A DNA stretch of 64,000 bases from JAXMEQ01 sp046348225 (GCA_046348225.1 JAXMEQ010000003.1:372001-436000); one strand, 5' to 3'. Positions 45,221 to 54,123 are shown, numbered from the stretch's first letter. Notes: generated by a model from the letters alone, not told the origin. Program-made: numbers and translations.

Positions 45221-46585
45221 ATGGACACCCTGCTGCTGTCGCGCATCCAGTTCGCGGCCAACATCAGCTTTCACATCCTGTTTCCCACCATCACCATCGC
45301 GCTGTGCTGGCTGCTGCTGTTCTTCCGGCTGCGGGCCAATTCCATCCACGGCACACCCGACGGCGCCGCCTGGGAGCAGGCCTATTACTTCTGGACCAAG
45401 GTGTTCGCGCTGAGCTTTGCGCTCGGCGTGGTCTCGGGCATCACCATGAGCTTCCAGTTCGGCACCAACTGGCCGGGCTTCATGGAGCGCACCGGCAACA
45501 TCTCGGGCCCGCTGCTGGGCTACGAGGTGCTGACGGCGTTCTTCCTGGAGGCGAGCTTCCTGGGCATCATGCTGTTCGGTCGCAACCGTGTGTCGCCGCG
45601 CATGCACCTGGTGGCCACGGCCCTGGTCACGCTGGGCACCACGCTGTCGGCGTTCTGGATCCTGAGCCTCAACTCCTGGATGCAGACGCCGGCGGGCTAC
45701 GAAATCATAGACGGCAAGTTCTACCCGACCGACTGGTGGGCCGTGGTGTTCAACCCGTCGTTCCCGTACCGGCTGGGCCATGTGCTGCTGGCGTCGGCGC
45801 TCACCGCCTCGTTCCTGGTGGCCGGGCTGAGCGCCTGGCAGCTGCTCAAGGGCACCGCCACGGCGGGCACCCGCAAGGCGCTGCGCACGGCGGTCACGGC
45901 CGCGGCGGTGGCCATTCCGCTGCAGATCTTCATGGGCGATCTGCATGGGCTGAACACACTGGAGCACCAGCCCGCCAAGATCGCTGCGATCGAAGGCATC
46001 TGGCAGACCGAAAAGGGCGCACCGCTCACGCTGTTCGGCTGGCCCAGCGAGAAAGAAGGCCGAACGCTCTACGCGGTGCAGATTCCCAAAGGCGCCAGCC
46101 TGATCCTCGCGCATGACGCTGACGCCGAACTGCGCGGGCTCAATGAGTTCAAGGGCCAACATCCGCCAGTGGCGCCAGTGTTCTGGAGTTTCCGCGTCAT
46201 GGTCGGCACCGGGCTGCTGATGCTGGCGGTGGCCTGGGGCGCGGCCTGGCTGCTCTGGCGCCGCCGGGGGGCAGACTTGCCGCGGCCCGCGCTGTGGGCG
46301 CTGGCGGGCATGACGTTCTCCGGCTGGGTGGCCACGCTGGCCGGCTGGTATGTGACGGAAATCGGCCGGCAGCCGTTCATCGTGTATGGCGTGCTGCGCA
46401 CGGCCGACGTGGTGGCCCCGCACGGTGCGCCCATGGTCGCCGCCACGCTGGCCGCCTGGCTGGTGCTCTACGCGGGGCTACTGGTGGCCTACGTGGCTGT
46501 GCTCAAGCACATGGCCGAGCACCCCACCGCGCACGCACCCGAAGGCGCAGGTTCGCGCGCGGGCACCACGGCCCAACCCGCCTGA
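45221..46585 (+). CDS. cydA: Cytochrome bd ubiquinol oxidase subunit I (CydA/CioA type)
   Basis: Catalytic inner-membrane subunit of a bd-type quinol oxidase, reducing O2 to water without proton pumping; it binds haems b558, b595 and d. The 454 aa protein has RIQFAANISFHILFPTITIALCW (His ligand near residue 18), FGTNWPGFMERTGNISGPLLGYE, PYRLGHVLLAS (second His) and the conserved GRQPFIVYGVLRTADVV. The region between helices 6 and 7 is short, so it looks like the short-Q-loop CioA group, often cyanide-insensitive. It is followed by cydB after 10 bases. Confidence 0.95.
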   Translation: MDTLLLSRIQFAANISFHILFPTITIALCWLLLFFRLRANSIHGTPDGAAWEQAYYFWTKVFALSFALGVVSGITMSFQFGTNWPGFMERTGNISGPLLGYEVLTAFFLEASFLGIMLFGRNRVSPRMHLVATALVTLGTTLSAFWILSLNSWMQTPAGYEIIDGKFYPTDWWAVVFNPSFPYRLGHVLLASALTASFLVAGLSAWQLLKGTATAGTRKALRTAVTAAAVAIPLQIFMGDLHGLNTLEHQPAKIAAIEGIWQTEKGAPLTLFGWPSEKEGRTLYAVQIPKGASLILAHDADAELRGLNEFKGQHPPVAPVFWSFRVMVGTGLLMLAVAWGAAWLLWRRRGADLPRPALWALAGMTFSGWVATLAGWYVTEIGRQPFIVYGVLRTADVVAPHGAPMVAATLAAWLVLYAGLLVAYVAVLKHMAEHPTAHAPEGAGSRAGTTAQPA

Positions 46586-46595
46586 AGGACACACC

Positions 46596-47603
46596 GTGGA
46601 ACTCACCTGGAACTACATCGCGCCGCTGATCTTCATGGCGGTGATGGGGCTGGCCCTGCTGGCCTATGTGGTGCTGGATGGCTACGACCTGGGCGTGGGC
46701 ATCCTGCTGCCCTGGGCCAGTGACGACGACAAGGACGTGATGGTGTCGAGCATTGGCCCGTTCTGGGACGCCAACGAGACCTGGCTGGTGCTGGGCGTGG
46801 GCGTGTTGCTGGTGGCATTCCCGCAGGCGCATGGCATGGTGCTGAGCGCGCTGTACCTGCCGGTGGTGGTGATGCTGGTGGGGCTGGTGCTGCGCGGCGT
46901 GGCATTCGACTTCCGGGTCAAGGCCCATGCCGACCACAAGCCGCTGTGGAATGCGCTGTTTGCCGCCGGCTCGCTGGCCAGCAGCATGGCCCAGGGCTGG
47001 ATGCTGGGCAGCTACGTGACCGGCTTTGACCATGGCCTCTGGGGCCTGCTGTTCAGCGCCGGCATCGCGCTGACCCTGCCCGCCGCCTACGCCATGCTCG
47101 GCGCTGGGTGGTTGATCATGAAGACCGACGGTGCCCTGCAGGCCCGGGCGGTGGCATGGGGCTCGCGGGTGTTCTGGCCGATGTTGCTGGCGCTGGCGGG
47201 CATTTCCCTGGCCACACCGCTGGTCAGCGCCACCGTGTTCGCCAAGTGGTTCAGCCTGCCGGAGCTGTTTGCCCTGCTGCCGATTCCGCTGGCTTGTGCG
47301 GCAGCGCTGTGGGCGCTGCACCATGTGCTGGTGAACCCCGGCATTGTGAAGGCAGGCTACGGCTGGGTGGTGTTTGCGGCCACGGTGCTGGTGTTCGTGC
47401 TGGCCTTCTTCGGGCTGGCCTACAGCCTGTTCCCGTACATCGTGATTGATCGCCTAAACGTCTGGGAGGCCGCCAGTGCCCCGCAATCGCTGGCGGTGCT
47501 GATGGTAGGCGTGGGCATCACGCTGCCCGTGATCATTGGCTACACGGTGTTCATGTACCGCGTGTTCTGGGGCAAGGCCGGGGCCCTGAGCTACGGCCCC
47601 TGA
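46596..47603 (+). CDS. cydB: Cytochrome bd ubiquinol oxidase subunit II (CydB/CioB type)
   Basis: Second integral membrane subunit, 335 aa, with LAYVVLDGYDLGVGILLPW, FWDANETWLVLGVGVLLVAFPQAHGMVLSALY and further helices to VGVGITLPVIIGYTVFMYRVFWGKA. The start is GTG at 46596 with GAAGGA upstream, giving VELTWNYIAPLIF; the long frame from 46386 inside cydA is not real. No cydX-like small gene is seen after it, since the convergent nitronate monooxygenase ends 17 bases later. Confidence 0.95.
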   Translation: MELTWNYIAPLIFMAVMGLALLAYVVLDGYDLGVGILLPWASDDDKDVMVSSIGPFWDANETWLVLGVGVLLVAFPQAHGMVLSALYLPVVVMLVGLVLRGVAFDFRVKAHADHKPLWNALFAAGSLASSMAQGWMLGSYVTGFDHGLWGLLFSAGIALTLPAAYAMLGAGWLIMKTDGALQARAVAWGSRVFWPMLLALAGISLATPLVSATVFAKWFSLPELFALLPIPLACAAALWALHHVLVNPGIVKAGYGWVVFAATVLVFVLAFFGLAYSLFPYIVIDRLNVWEAASAPQSLAVLMVGVGITLPVIIGYTVFMYRVFWGKAGALSYGP

Positions 47604-47624
47604 GGCCCCCGCCCCTGCCTCAGG
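47599..47624. terminator. Hairpin at the cydB/nitronate monooxygenase convergent junction
   Basis: CCTGAGGC and GCCTCAGG form a perfect 8-base stem with a C-rich loop that overlaps both stop codons. It could serve as a bidirectional terminator, though neither side has a T-run. Confidence 0.45.
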
Positions 47625-48603
47625 CCGGCACCGCTTCGCCGCGCGGCAGCAGCCGGGCGCGGGCTTCGTCGTACTCGCGCTTCAGGCGTGCCACCAGCGC
47701 AGCCGTGCTGGTGACTTCCGTCACCGCGCCGATGCCCTGGCCGCAGCCCCAGATGTCCTTCCAGGCCTTGGCCTTGCTGCCGTCACCGGAGGCGAAGTTC
47801 ATCGTCTTCACGTCGCCTTCAGGCAGGTTGTCCGGGTCCATGCCGGCGGCCACGATGCTGGGACGCAGGTAATTGCCGTGCACCCCGGTGAACAGGCTGG
47901 AGTAGACGATGTCATCGCTGTTTCCATCCACGATGGCCTGCTTGTAGGCGTCGCTGGCGCGCGCCTCGTGGGTGGCAATGAAAGCCGAGCCAATGTAGGC
48001 AAAGTCGGCGCCCATGGCCTGCGCCGCCAGCACGGCGCCACCGGTGGCGATGGAGCCGCTCAGCGCCAATGGGCCGTCGAACCACTGGCGGATTTCCTGG
48101 ATCAGCGCAAACGGGCTCTTCACGCCCGCATGGCCGCCGGCACCGGCGGCCACGGCGATCAGGCCGTCGGCGCCCTTTTCAACCGCCTTCTTCGCGAAGA
48201 CGTTGTTGATGATGTCGTGCAGCACCACACCCCCATAGCTGTGGATGGCGTCGTTCACGTCGGTGCGCGCGCCCAGGCTGGTGATGATGACCGGCACCTT
48301 GTACTTGACCACCATTTCCATGTCGTGCTCCAGCCGGTCATTGCTCTTGTGCACGATCTGGTTGATGGCAAACGGCGCAGCAGGCCGGTCCGGATTGGCC
48401 TTGTTGTAGGCGTCCAGCGTCTCGGTGATCTCGGCCAGCCATTCGTCAAGCTGGGAGGCCGGGCGGGCGTTCAGCGCAGGCATGGAGCCGATGATGCCGG
48501 CCTTGCACTGCTCGATGACAAGCTTGGGGTTGCTGATGATGAACAGCGGCGAGCCGATGATGGGCAGCGGCAGGTTCTGCAGGGTCTTGGGCAGCTTGGA
48601 CAT
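47620..48603 (-). CDS. Nitronate monooxygenase family (2-nitropropane dioxygenase-like) flavoenzyme
   Basis: A 327 aa FMN-dependent TIM-barrel protein: LPIIGSPLFIISNPKLVIEQCKAGIIGSMPALNAR at the N-terminus, VAAGAGGHAGVKSPFALIQEIRQWF, the phosphate-binding LSGSIATGGAVLAAQAMGADFAYIGSAFIAT and GQGIGAVTEV. Family members oxidise nitronates or act as enoyl reductases. It is the last gene of the leftward etfB-etfA-acyl-CoA dehydrogenase unit, 9 bases after the dehydrogenase, suggesting a link to acyl-CoA metabolism. Confidence 0.87.
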   Translation of the reverse strand: MSKLPKTLQNLPLPIIGSPLFIISNPKLVIEQCKAGIIGSMPALNARPASQLDEWLAEITETLDAYNKANPDRPAAPFAINQIVHKSNDRLEHDMEMVVKYKVPVIITSLGARTDVNDAIHSYGGVVLHDIINNVFAKKAVEKGADGLIAVAAGAGGHAGVKSPFALIQEIRQWFDGPLALSGSIATGGAVLAAQAMGADFAYIGSAFIATHEARASDAYKQAIVDGNSDDIVYSSLFTGVHGNYLRPSIVAAGMDPDNLPEGDVKTMNFASGDGSKAKAWKDIWGCGQGIGAVTEVTSTAALVARLKREYDEARARLLPRGEAVPA

Positions 48604-48612
48604 GGGTCTCTT

Positions 48613-50403
48613 TCAGAATGCTTCGAGGGCCAGCGCGGTCACGCTGTCGGCACCTTCAACGATGCTGTCGCGGATGCCGGGGGCCCGGGCCAGAATATGC
48701 TCGGCATAGAAGCGCGCGGTTGTCACCTTGGCGTCCATGAAGGCCTTGTCTTCACCACTGGCGGACAGCGTCTCGGCCACCAGCAGCGCGCGCGCCAGTT
48801 GCCAGCCCGCCACCAGGTTGCCGGCCAGCATCAGGTAGGGCACGCTGCCGGCGAACACGGCATTCGGGCTGGCCTTGGTGTTGCCGGCCACAAAGTCCAC
48901 CACGTCCACAAAAGCTTCGCGTGCCGCCTTCAGGCGCTTGTGCACGGTCAGGGCATGGGCACTGCCGCGCCGGGCGAGTTCTGCCTCGGTGGCCTCGATC
49001 TGCTTCGCGATTGCCTTGGCCGTCTGGCCACCGTCGCGCGCCGTCTTGCGGCCGACGAGGTCGTTGGCCTGGATCGCCGTCGTGCCTTCGTAGATGGTTA
49101 GGATCTTGGCGTCGCGGTAGTACTGGGCCGCGCCGGTTTCCTCGATGAAGCCCATGCCACCGTGCACCTGCACGCCCAGCGACGTCACATCCAGGCTCAT
49201 CTCGGTGCTGTAACCCTTGACCAGCGGCACCATGAATTCATAGAACGCCGCGTTCTGCTTGCGTGTCTCGGCATCAGGGTGGTGGTGCGCGGCGTCGTAG
49301 GCCGCCGCGGCCACCGACGCCATCGCACGGCAACCCTCGGTGTAGGCGCGCATGGTCATGAGCATGCGCTTCACATCCGGATGATGAATGATGGGCGCGC
49401 TGGCGTTGATGCTGCCGTCCACCGGACGGCTCTGCACGCGTTCGCGGGCGTAGCCCACGGCCTTCTGGTAGGCCCGCTCGGCAATCGCGATGCCCTGCAC
49501 GCCCACGGCGTAACGCGCGGCGTTCATCATGATGAACATGTACTCCAGACCGCGGTTTTCCTGACCGACCAGGTACCCCACGGCGCCGCCATGGTCGCCG
49601 TACTGCAGCACGGCAGTGGGGCTGGCCTTGATGCCCATCTTGTGCTCGATGCTCACGCAATGCACGTCGTTGCGGGCTCCCAGGGAGCCATCCTTCTGGA
49701 CCATGAACTTCGGCACCACGAACAGGCTGATGCCCTTGACGCCTTCGGGTGCGCCCACCACGCGGGCCAGCACCAGGTGCACGATGTTCTCGGCCATGTC
49801 GTGCTCACCAAAGGTGATGTAGATCTTGGTGCCGAATATCTTGTAAGTGCCGTCGGGCTGGGGCTCGGCACGGGTGCGCACCAGCGCCAGATCGCTGCCG
49901 GCCTGCGGCTCGGTCAGGTTCATGGTGCCGGTCCACTTGCCGCTGACCAGGTTTTCCAGATAGATGGCCTTGAGTTCGTCACTGCCGGCCGTCAACAGCG
50001 CCTCAATGGCACCGTCGCTCAGCAGCGGGCACAGCGCGAAGCTCATGTTGGCGGAATTGAGCATTTCGCCACAGGCCGCGCCAATGGTCTTGGGCAACCC
50101 CTGGCCGCCAAAATCCACCGGGTGCTGCAGGCCCTGCCAGCCGCCTTCCGCGTATTGCCGGAAGGCCTCCTTGAAGCCGGGCGTGGTGGTGACCACGCCG
50201 TCCTTGAGGAACGACGGGTTCTTGTCACCTTCCCAGTTCAGCGGGGCGATCACGCCTTCGTTGAGCCTGGCGCATTCTTCGAGCACGGCTTGCGCCGTCT
50301 CGAAGCCCGCCTCTTCAAACCCGGGCATCTGCGCGACCTGGTCGATGTTGGCCAGGTGCCTGATGTTGAACAGCATGTCTTTCAACGGGGCGGTATAGCT
50401 CAT
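48613..50403 (-). CDS. Acyl-CoA dehydrogenase (large, DmdC/FadE-like)
   Basis: FAD-dependent acyl-CoA dehydrogenase of 596 aa, longer than the usual 380-aa type because of an extra C-terminal domain, as in DmdC-like enzymes. Visible are MNLTEPQAGSDLALVRTRAEP, GTKIYITFGEHDMAENIVHLVLARV, LEYMFIMMNAARYAVGVQGIAIAERAYQKAV and the FAD/catalytic region LGVQVHGGMGFIEETGAAQYYRDAKILTIYEGTTAIQANDLVGRK. Electrons would pass to the adjacent EtfAB. The substrate cannot be told; medium- or long-chain, or thio-substituted, acyl-CoAs are possible. Confidence 0.92.
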   Translation of the reverse strand: MSYTAPLKDMLFNIRHLANIDQVAQMPGFEEAGFETAQAVLEECARLNEGVIAPLNWEGDKNPSFLKDGVVTTTPGFKEAFRQYAEGGWQGLQHPVDFGGQGLPKTIGAACGEMLNSANMSFALCPLLSDGAIEALLTAGSDELKAIYLENLVSGKWTGTMNLTEPQAGSDLALVRTRAEPQPDGTYKIFGTKIYITFGEHDMAENIVHLVLARVVGAPEGVKGISLFVVPKFMVQKDGSLGARNDVHCVSIEHKMGIKASPTAVLQYGDHGGAVGYLVGQENRGLEYMFIMMNAARYAVGVQGIAIAERAYQKAVGYARERVQSRPVDGSINASAPIIHHPDVKRMLMTMRAYTEGCRAMASVAAAAYDAAHHHPDAETRKQNAAFYEFMVPLVKGYSTEMSLDVTSLGVQVHGGMGFIEETGAAQYYRDAKILTIYEGTTAIQANDLVGRKTARDGGQTAKAIAKQIEATEAELARRGSAHALTVHKRLKAAREAFVDVVDFVAGNTKASPNAVFAGSVPYLMLAGNLVAGWQLARALLVAETLSASGEDKAFMDAKVTTARFYAEHILARAPGIRDSIVEGADSVTALALEAF

Positions 50404-50425
50404 GGTCTTGTCTCCTTGGCAGATT

Positions 50426-50512
50426 CCAGTGGCCGCCGCGGGACCGGCTTCGCCGGGCCGCTGGCGGCGCCCTCTGGAGGGGGAGGCGGCCGAAGGCCGC
50501 TTCGGGGGTGGG
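50426..50512. repeat. Dispersed palindromic repeat family 2, copy 1
   Basis: An 87-base GC-rich unit in the etfA/acyl-CoA dehydrogenase gap. Nested hairpins: CCAGTGGCC/GGCCGCTGG around CCGGCTTCGCCGG, then GCGCCCTC/GGGGGAGGC and CGGCCGAAGGCCG. Very similar to 59381-59466, with paired changes keeping the stems. Confidence 0.82.
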
Positions 50513-50515
50513 CGT

Positions 50516-51448
50516 TTACAGCGCCGCGATCAGCTCGGGCACCGCGGTGAACAGGTCCGCTTCGAGGCCATAGTCGGCCACGCTGAAGATTGGCGCCTCC
50601 GGGTCCTTGTTGATGGCGACGATCACCTTGGAATCCTTCATGCCGGCCAGGTGCTGGATGGCGCCCGAAATGCCGGCCGCAATGTACAGCTGCGGCGCCA
50701 CGATCTTGCCGGTCTGGCCGACCTGCCAGTCGTTCGGGGCGTAGCCTGCATCGACCGCGGCACGGCTGGCGCCGAGGGCAGCGCCCAGCTTGTCGGCCAG
50801 CGGCGTCATGACTTCATTGAACTTCTCGGCGCTGCCCAGGGCTCGGCCGCCACTGACGATGATCTTGGCCGCGGTGAGTTCCGGTCGCTCGCTCTTGGCG
50901 ATTTCGTTGCCCAGGAATGTGCTCTTGCCGCTGTCGGCGGCACCTGCCAGCGTTTCCACTGCAGCACTGCCGCCAGTCGCGGCCGCCGGGTCAAAACCGG
51001 TGGTGCGAACGGTAATCACTTTCACCGCGTCGGTGGCCTGAACGGTGGCAATGGCGTTGCCGGCATAGATCGGGCGCTCGAAGGTGTCGGGGCTTTCCAC
51101 CTTGGTGATGTCGCTGACCTGGCCGACGTCGAGCTTGGCCGCCACACGTGGCGCAATGTTCTTGCCACTGGCGGTCGCCGGGAACAGGATGTGGCTGTAG
51201 CCCGACGCAATGGCCAGCACCTGGGCCGCCATGTTTTCGGCCAGGCCATGGGCGAAATGCTCGCCTTCCACATGGATGACCTTGCTCACGCCCGCAATCT
51301 GCGCCGCAGCGGCCGCGGCGGCGCCCGCGTTGTGGCCGGCCACCAGCACATGCACATCACCGCCGCACTGGGCGGCAGCAGTCACGGTGTTGAGGGTGGC
51401 GCCCTTGATGGACGCGTTGTCGTGTTCGGCAATAACGAGTGCAGCCAT
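50516..51448 (-). CDS. etfA: Electron transfer flavoprotein alpha subunit
   Basis: A 310 aa EtfA/FixB that binds FAD and carries electrons from acyl-CoA dehydrogenases to ETF-ubiquinone oxidoreductase. N-terminal domain MAALVIAEHDNASIKGATLNTV; C-terminal FAD-binding segment contains IIVSGGRALGSAEKF, LGAALGASRAAVDAGYAPNDWQVGQTGKIVAPQLYIAAGISGAIQHLAGMKDSKVIVAINKDPEAPIFSVADYGLEADLF. It starts 1 base after the etfB stop. Confidence 0.97.
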   Translation of the reverse strand: MAALVIAEHDNASIKGATLNTVTAAAQCGGDVHVLVAGHNAGAAAAAAAQIAGVSKVIHVEGEHFAHGLAENMAAQVLAIASGYSHILFPATASGKNIAPRVAAKLDVGQVSDITKVESPDTFERPIYAGNAIATVQATDAVKVITVRTTGFDPAAATGGSAAVETLAGAADSGKSTFLGNEIAKSERPELTAAKIIVSGGRALGSAEKFNEVMTPLADKLGAALGASRAAVDAGYAPNDWQVGQTGKIVAPQLYIAAGISGAIQHLAGMKDSKVIVAINKDPEAPIFSVADYGLEADLFTAVPELIAAL

Positions 51449-51449
51449 G

Positions 51450-52199
51450 TCAGATCACCTTCGCTTCATTCTTGAGTTTGGCCACCAGGGTGGCGACGTC
51501 GGGCACCTTGATGCCGGCGCTGCGCTTGGGCGGCTCGCTGACCTTCAGCGTCTTGATGCGCGGCGCGACATTCACGCCCAGGTCTTCGGGCTTGAAGGTG
51601 TCGAGCTGCTTCTTCTTGGCCTTCATGATGTTGGGCAGCGTCACGTAACGCGGCTCGTTCAGGCGCAGGTCGGTGGTCACGACGGCGGGAAGGCTGATGG
51701 ACAGGGTTTCCAGGCCGCCGTCTACTTCGCGCGTCACCTGCACCTTGCCGTCGGCCACTTCCACCTTGCTGGCAAAGGTGGCCTGCGGCAAATCCGCCAG
51801 CGCGGCCAGCATCTGGCCCGTCTGGTTGCAGTCGTCGTCAATCGCCTGCTTGCCCAGGATGATCAGGCCCGGTTGCTCCTTGTCCACCAGCGCCTTGAGG
51901 AGCTTCGCCACGGCAAGCGGCTGCAGCTCTTCGGCGGTTTCCACCAGGATCGCGCGGTCCGCGCCGATGGCCATGGCCGTGCGCAGTGTTTCCTGGCACT
52001 GGGCCACGCCGCAGGAGACGGCGATGACTTCCGTCGCGATGCCCTTTTCCTTCAGGCGCACCGCTTCTTCCACGGCGATTTCGTCAAACGGGTTCATGCT
52101 CATCTTGACGTTGGCAATGTCCACCCCGCTGCCGTCCGATTTCACCCGGACTTTCACGTTGTAGTCCACCACGCGTTTGACAGGGACAAGGACCTTCAT
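51450..52199 (-). CDS. etfB: Electron transfer flavoprotein beta subunit
   Basis: A 249 aa EtfB/FixA: MKVLVPVKRVVDYNVKVRVKSDGSGVDIANVKMSMNPFDEIAVEEAVRLKEKG with the AMP site, and the dehydrogenase-recognition loop ARYVTLPNIMKAKKK-like segment near residue 195 (PRYVTLPNIMKAKKKQL). It is the first gene of the etfB-etfA-acyl-CoA dehydrogenase-nitronate monooxygenase transcript. Two candidate operators lie in the 310-base region upstream. Confidence 0.97.
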   Translation of the reverse strand: MKVLVPVKRVVDYNVKVRVKSDGSGVDIANVKMSMNPFDEIAVEEAVRLKEKGIATEVIAVSCGVAQCQETLRTAMAIGADRAILVETAEELQPLAVAKLLKALVDKEQPGLIILGKQAIDDDCNQTGQMLAALADLPQATFASKVEVADGKVQVTREVDGGLETLSISLPAVVTTDLRLNEPRYVTLPNIMKAKKKQLDTFKPEDLGVNVAPRIKTLKVSEPPKRSAGIKVPDVATLVAKLKNEAKVI

Positions 52200-52225
52200 G
52201 CTTGGCTGGCTCCAGAGTTGTTGAA

Positions 52226-52241
52226 TTGACGTGTACGTAAA
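52226..52241. promoter_or_regulatory. Candidate MerR/TetR-type operator upstream of etfB
   Basis: TTGACGTGTACGTAAA has the two-fold form TTnACGT-GT-ACGTnAA, like operators of regulators of fatty-acid and branched-chain amino-acid genes in proteobacteria (LiuR-type). It is 27 bases before the etfB ATG. Confidence 0.5.
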
Positions 52242-52313
52242 CCTGAGGATTCTATGCGGCGGTGCATCACCGAACTATCGTCGCGACGACAAGTCCGGGA
52301 AAAACCGAAAATC

Positions 52314-52325
52314 GAACGGTCGTTC
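52314..52325. promoter_or_regulatory. GAACG-GT-CGTTC palindrome in the etf/dctP intergenic region
   Basis: Perfect 12-base palindrome with the GAACGnnCGTTC form often seen for TetR-family repressors. It sits mid-way in the divergent region, so it could control either operon. Confidence 0.4.
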
Positions 52326-52509
52326 TTTTTTTGATTATAGGGCGCACACCCGGGGTGTTTAGGGGGACCAGCCAAATCAATGTCCGTCTCACGACAATTT
52401 CCCGACCATGCGGTTGGTTAATTCGGGTAACTCATAGGACCATGCCCGCCCCCTGCGCCCTATAGTGCGCGGGTCTGCACGTCCAACCCGCCCGAATCGA
52501 GGAGTTTCC

Positions 52510-53520
52510 ATGCACCGTCGCCTTATCGCCCTTGCCGCCATCGCCGCAGCCACCGGGGCCCAAGCCCAGACCGTCCTGACCGCATCCAGCTGGCTGCCCC
52601 CCACCCACACGCTGAGCATGGCGCAGAAGGAATGGTGCGACCTGCTGGAGAAAAACACCGCCGGCAAGATGAAGTGCAACATCCTGCCGCGCGGCGTGAG
52701 CCCCGCGCCCGGCACCCTGGACGCCGTGAAGAACGGCCTGGCTGACATTTCGTACACGGTGCATGGCTACACGCCGGGCCGTTTTGTGCTGACCCAGATG
52801 GCTGAATTGCCGTTCCTGGGGGACAAGGCTGAGCCCCTGTCGGTGGCATTCCACCGCGTGGCCAGCAAGCACCCCGAGTTTGACGCCGAGCACCAGCGTG
52901 CGGGCGTCAAGCCACTGGCCTACTTCACCCACGGCCCCGGCATCGTGTTCAACACCAAGCGCCCGATCGTCAAGCCGGAAGACCTTCAGGGCCTGAAGTT
53001 CCGCGTCGGCGGCGGCATGGTCAACGAAATCAGCAAGACCCTGGGCATGAACGTCACCCTCAAGCCGGCACCGGACTCCTACGAGCTGCTGTCCACCGGC
53101 GTGATGGACGGCACCCTGTTCCCGGCCGAGTCCACCGACTCCTTCAAGATCGACAAGATCATCAAGCACGCCACGGTGTTCCCCGGGGGCCTGTACAACA
53201 CCAGTTTTGTGTTCATGATCAACCCGGCGCGTTACGACAAGCTCACCGCCGACGAGAAGAAGGCCGTGGACGCCGTGTCGGGCGAAGTGGCTGCACGCAT
53301 CTTCGGCAAGGGCTGGGACCGTGTGGACGCCATTGCCACCGACAACATGAAGAAGAACGGCGTGAGCATCGCGCCCGCGAGCCCGGCGCTCATCAGCGAA
53401 GTCAAGATCCGCGTGAACAAGCTGGAACGCGACTGGGCCGCTGCCGCCGAAGCCAAGGGACTGAAGAACGCGAGCGCCGTGCTCGGCGAGTTCCGCTCGG
53501 AAGTCGCCAAGCTGAAGTAA
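52510..53520 (+). CDS. dctP: TRAP transporter substrate-binding protein (DctP), intact
   Basis: Periplasmic receptor of 336 aa with signal MHRRLIALAAIAAATGAQAQ. Typical DctP segments: TLSMAQKEWCDLLEKNTAGKMKCNILPRG, GLADISYTVHGYTPGRF, FNTKRPIVKPEDLQGLKFRVGGGMVNE and DGTLFPAESTDSFKIDK. The VHGYTPGRF element is shared with the interrupted DctP at 16 kb, so the two receptors are related. ATG at 52510 has GAGGAG upstream; the frame start at 52465 is upstream of the ribosome site. It heads an intact dctPQM operon. Substrate unknown, likely an organic acid. Confidence 0.93.
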   Translation: MHRRLIALAAIAAATGAQAQTVLTASSWLPPTHTLSMAQKEWCDLLEKNTAGKMKCNILPRGVSPAPGTLDAVKNGLADISYTVHGYTPGRFVLTQMAELPFLGDKAEPLSVAFHRVASKHPEFDAEHQRAGVKPLAYFTHGPGIVFNTKRPIVKPEDLQGLKFRVGGGMVNEISKTLGMNVTLKPAPDSYELLSTGVMDGTLFPAESTDSFKIDKIIKHATVFPGGLYNTSFVFMINPARYDKLTADEKKAVDAVSGEVAARIFGKGWDRVDAIATDNMKKNGVSIAPASPALISEVKIRVNKLERDWAAAAEAKGLKNASAVLGEFRSEVAKLK

Positions 53521-53525
53521 GCCTG

Positions 53526-53571
53526 CAACGCGCCGTTTGCGCGCTGGCAATGCCCGGCCGCAACGGCGTTG
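53526..53571 (+). terminator. Imperfect intercistronic hairpin between dctP and dctQ
   Basis: CAACGCGCCGTTTGCG near 53526 and CGCAACGGCGTTGG near 53559 can pair with small bulges. It lies just after the receptor stop, like the 14104 hairpin in the other TRAP operon, and may limit permease expression. Confidence 0.4.
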
Positions 53572-53640
53572 GTCCCGCATTTCAGCGCCTGCGCCGCTGT
53601 ATGCTCTTGCCACTGGCGTCGCGCCGTGGGGAACTGAACC

Positions 53641-54123
53641 TTGAAAAAATCCATTGAGAGCGCTTGCGGGCTGGTGGCGGCGCTGTCGCTGTTCGCCATC
53701 ATGGCGCTGACGTTCCTCGACGTGGGGGGGCGAAAGCTGCTGTCCAACTCCATCACCGGCTCGCTGGAACTCACCGAGCTGCTGATGGTGGCCGTGATTT
53801 TTGCCGGCCTGCCGCTGGTTTCGCTCCGGGGCGAGCACATCGTGTTCGACTCGCTCGACTCACTGATGGGCAGCACGGCGCGCAAGCTCGTGAAGATGGT
53901 GGTCAACCTGCTGTGCGCCGCCGCGATGCTGGGCCTGGCCTGGCTGATGTGGCGCACGGGCAATGACTTCGCCAGCTCGGGCGAGACGACCGCCCAGCTG
54001 CGCATTCCAAAATACCCGTTCATCTACGGCATGAGCGTGTTGTGTGCGGTCACGGGCCTGGTGCATGTGGCCAATGCCGTTTCGCCCCCGCCGCAGGACG
54101 ACGTGGAAGGGGGCGCCCTGTGA
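53641..54123 (+). CDS. dctQ: TRAP transporter small permease subunit (DctQ)
   Basis: A 160 aa four-helix protein: SACGLVAALSLFAIMALTFLDVGGRKLL, ELLMVAVIFAGLPLVSLRGEHIVFDSL, LVKMVVNLLCAAAMLGLAWLMWRTG and PFIYGMSVLCAVTGLVHVANAV. As in the first TRAP operon, the start is TTG (53641), 120 bases after dctP. It overlaps dctM by 4 bases. Confidence 0.9.
   Translation: MKKSIESACGLVAALSLFAIMALTFLDVGGRKLLSNSITGSLELTELLMVAVIFAGLPLVSLRGEHIVFDSLDSLMGSTARKLVKMVVNLLCAAAMLGLAWLMWRTGNDFASSGETTAQLRIPKYPFIYGMSVLCAVTGLVHVANAVSPPPQDDVEGGAL

Larger units (their letters stand above)
52200..52509. other. 310-base divergent regulatory region between etfB and the second dctP
   Basis: No convincing coding sequence. 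AT-richer than its flanks in the middle. It holds a TTGACGT/ACGTAAA element (52226), a GAACGGTCGTTC palindrome (52314), a T-run (52326-52332), and an ACACC-CGG-GGTGT inverted repeat near 52347. The dctP side ends with GAGGAG about 9 bases before its ATG. Confidence 0.6.

Noticed and set aside
50426..50512. GC-rich palindromic unit as the etfA terminator
   Set aside because: A nearly identical unit lies within an open coding frame at 59381, so it is treated as a dispersed repeat; a side effect on transcription remains possible.
52326..52340. T-run TTTTTTTGATTATAG as an intrinsic terminator
   Set aside because: The only stem before it is the short GAACG/CGTTC palindrome, and both neighbouring genes are transcribed away from it, so an operator is more likely.
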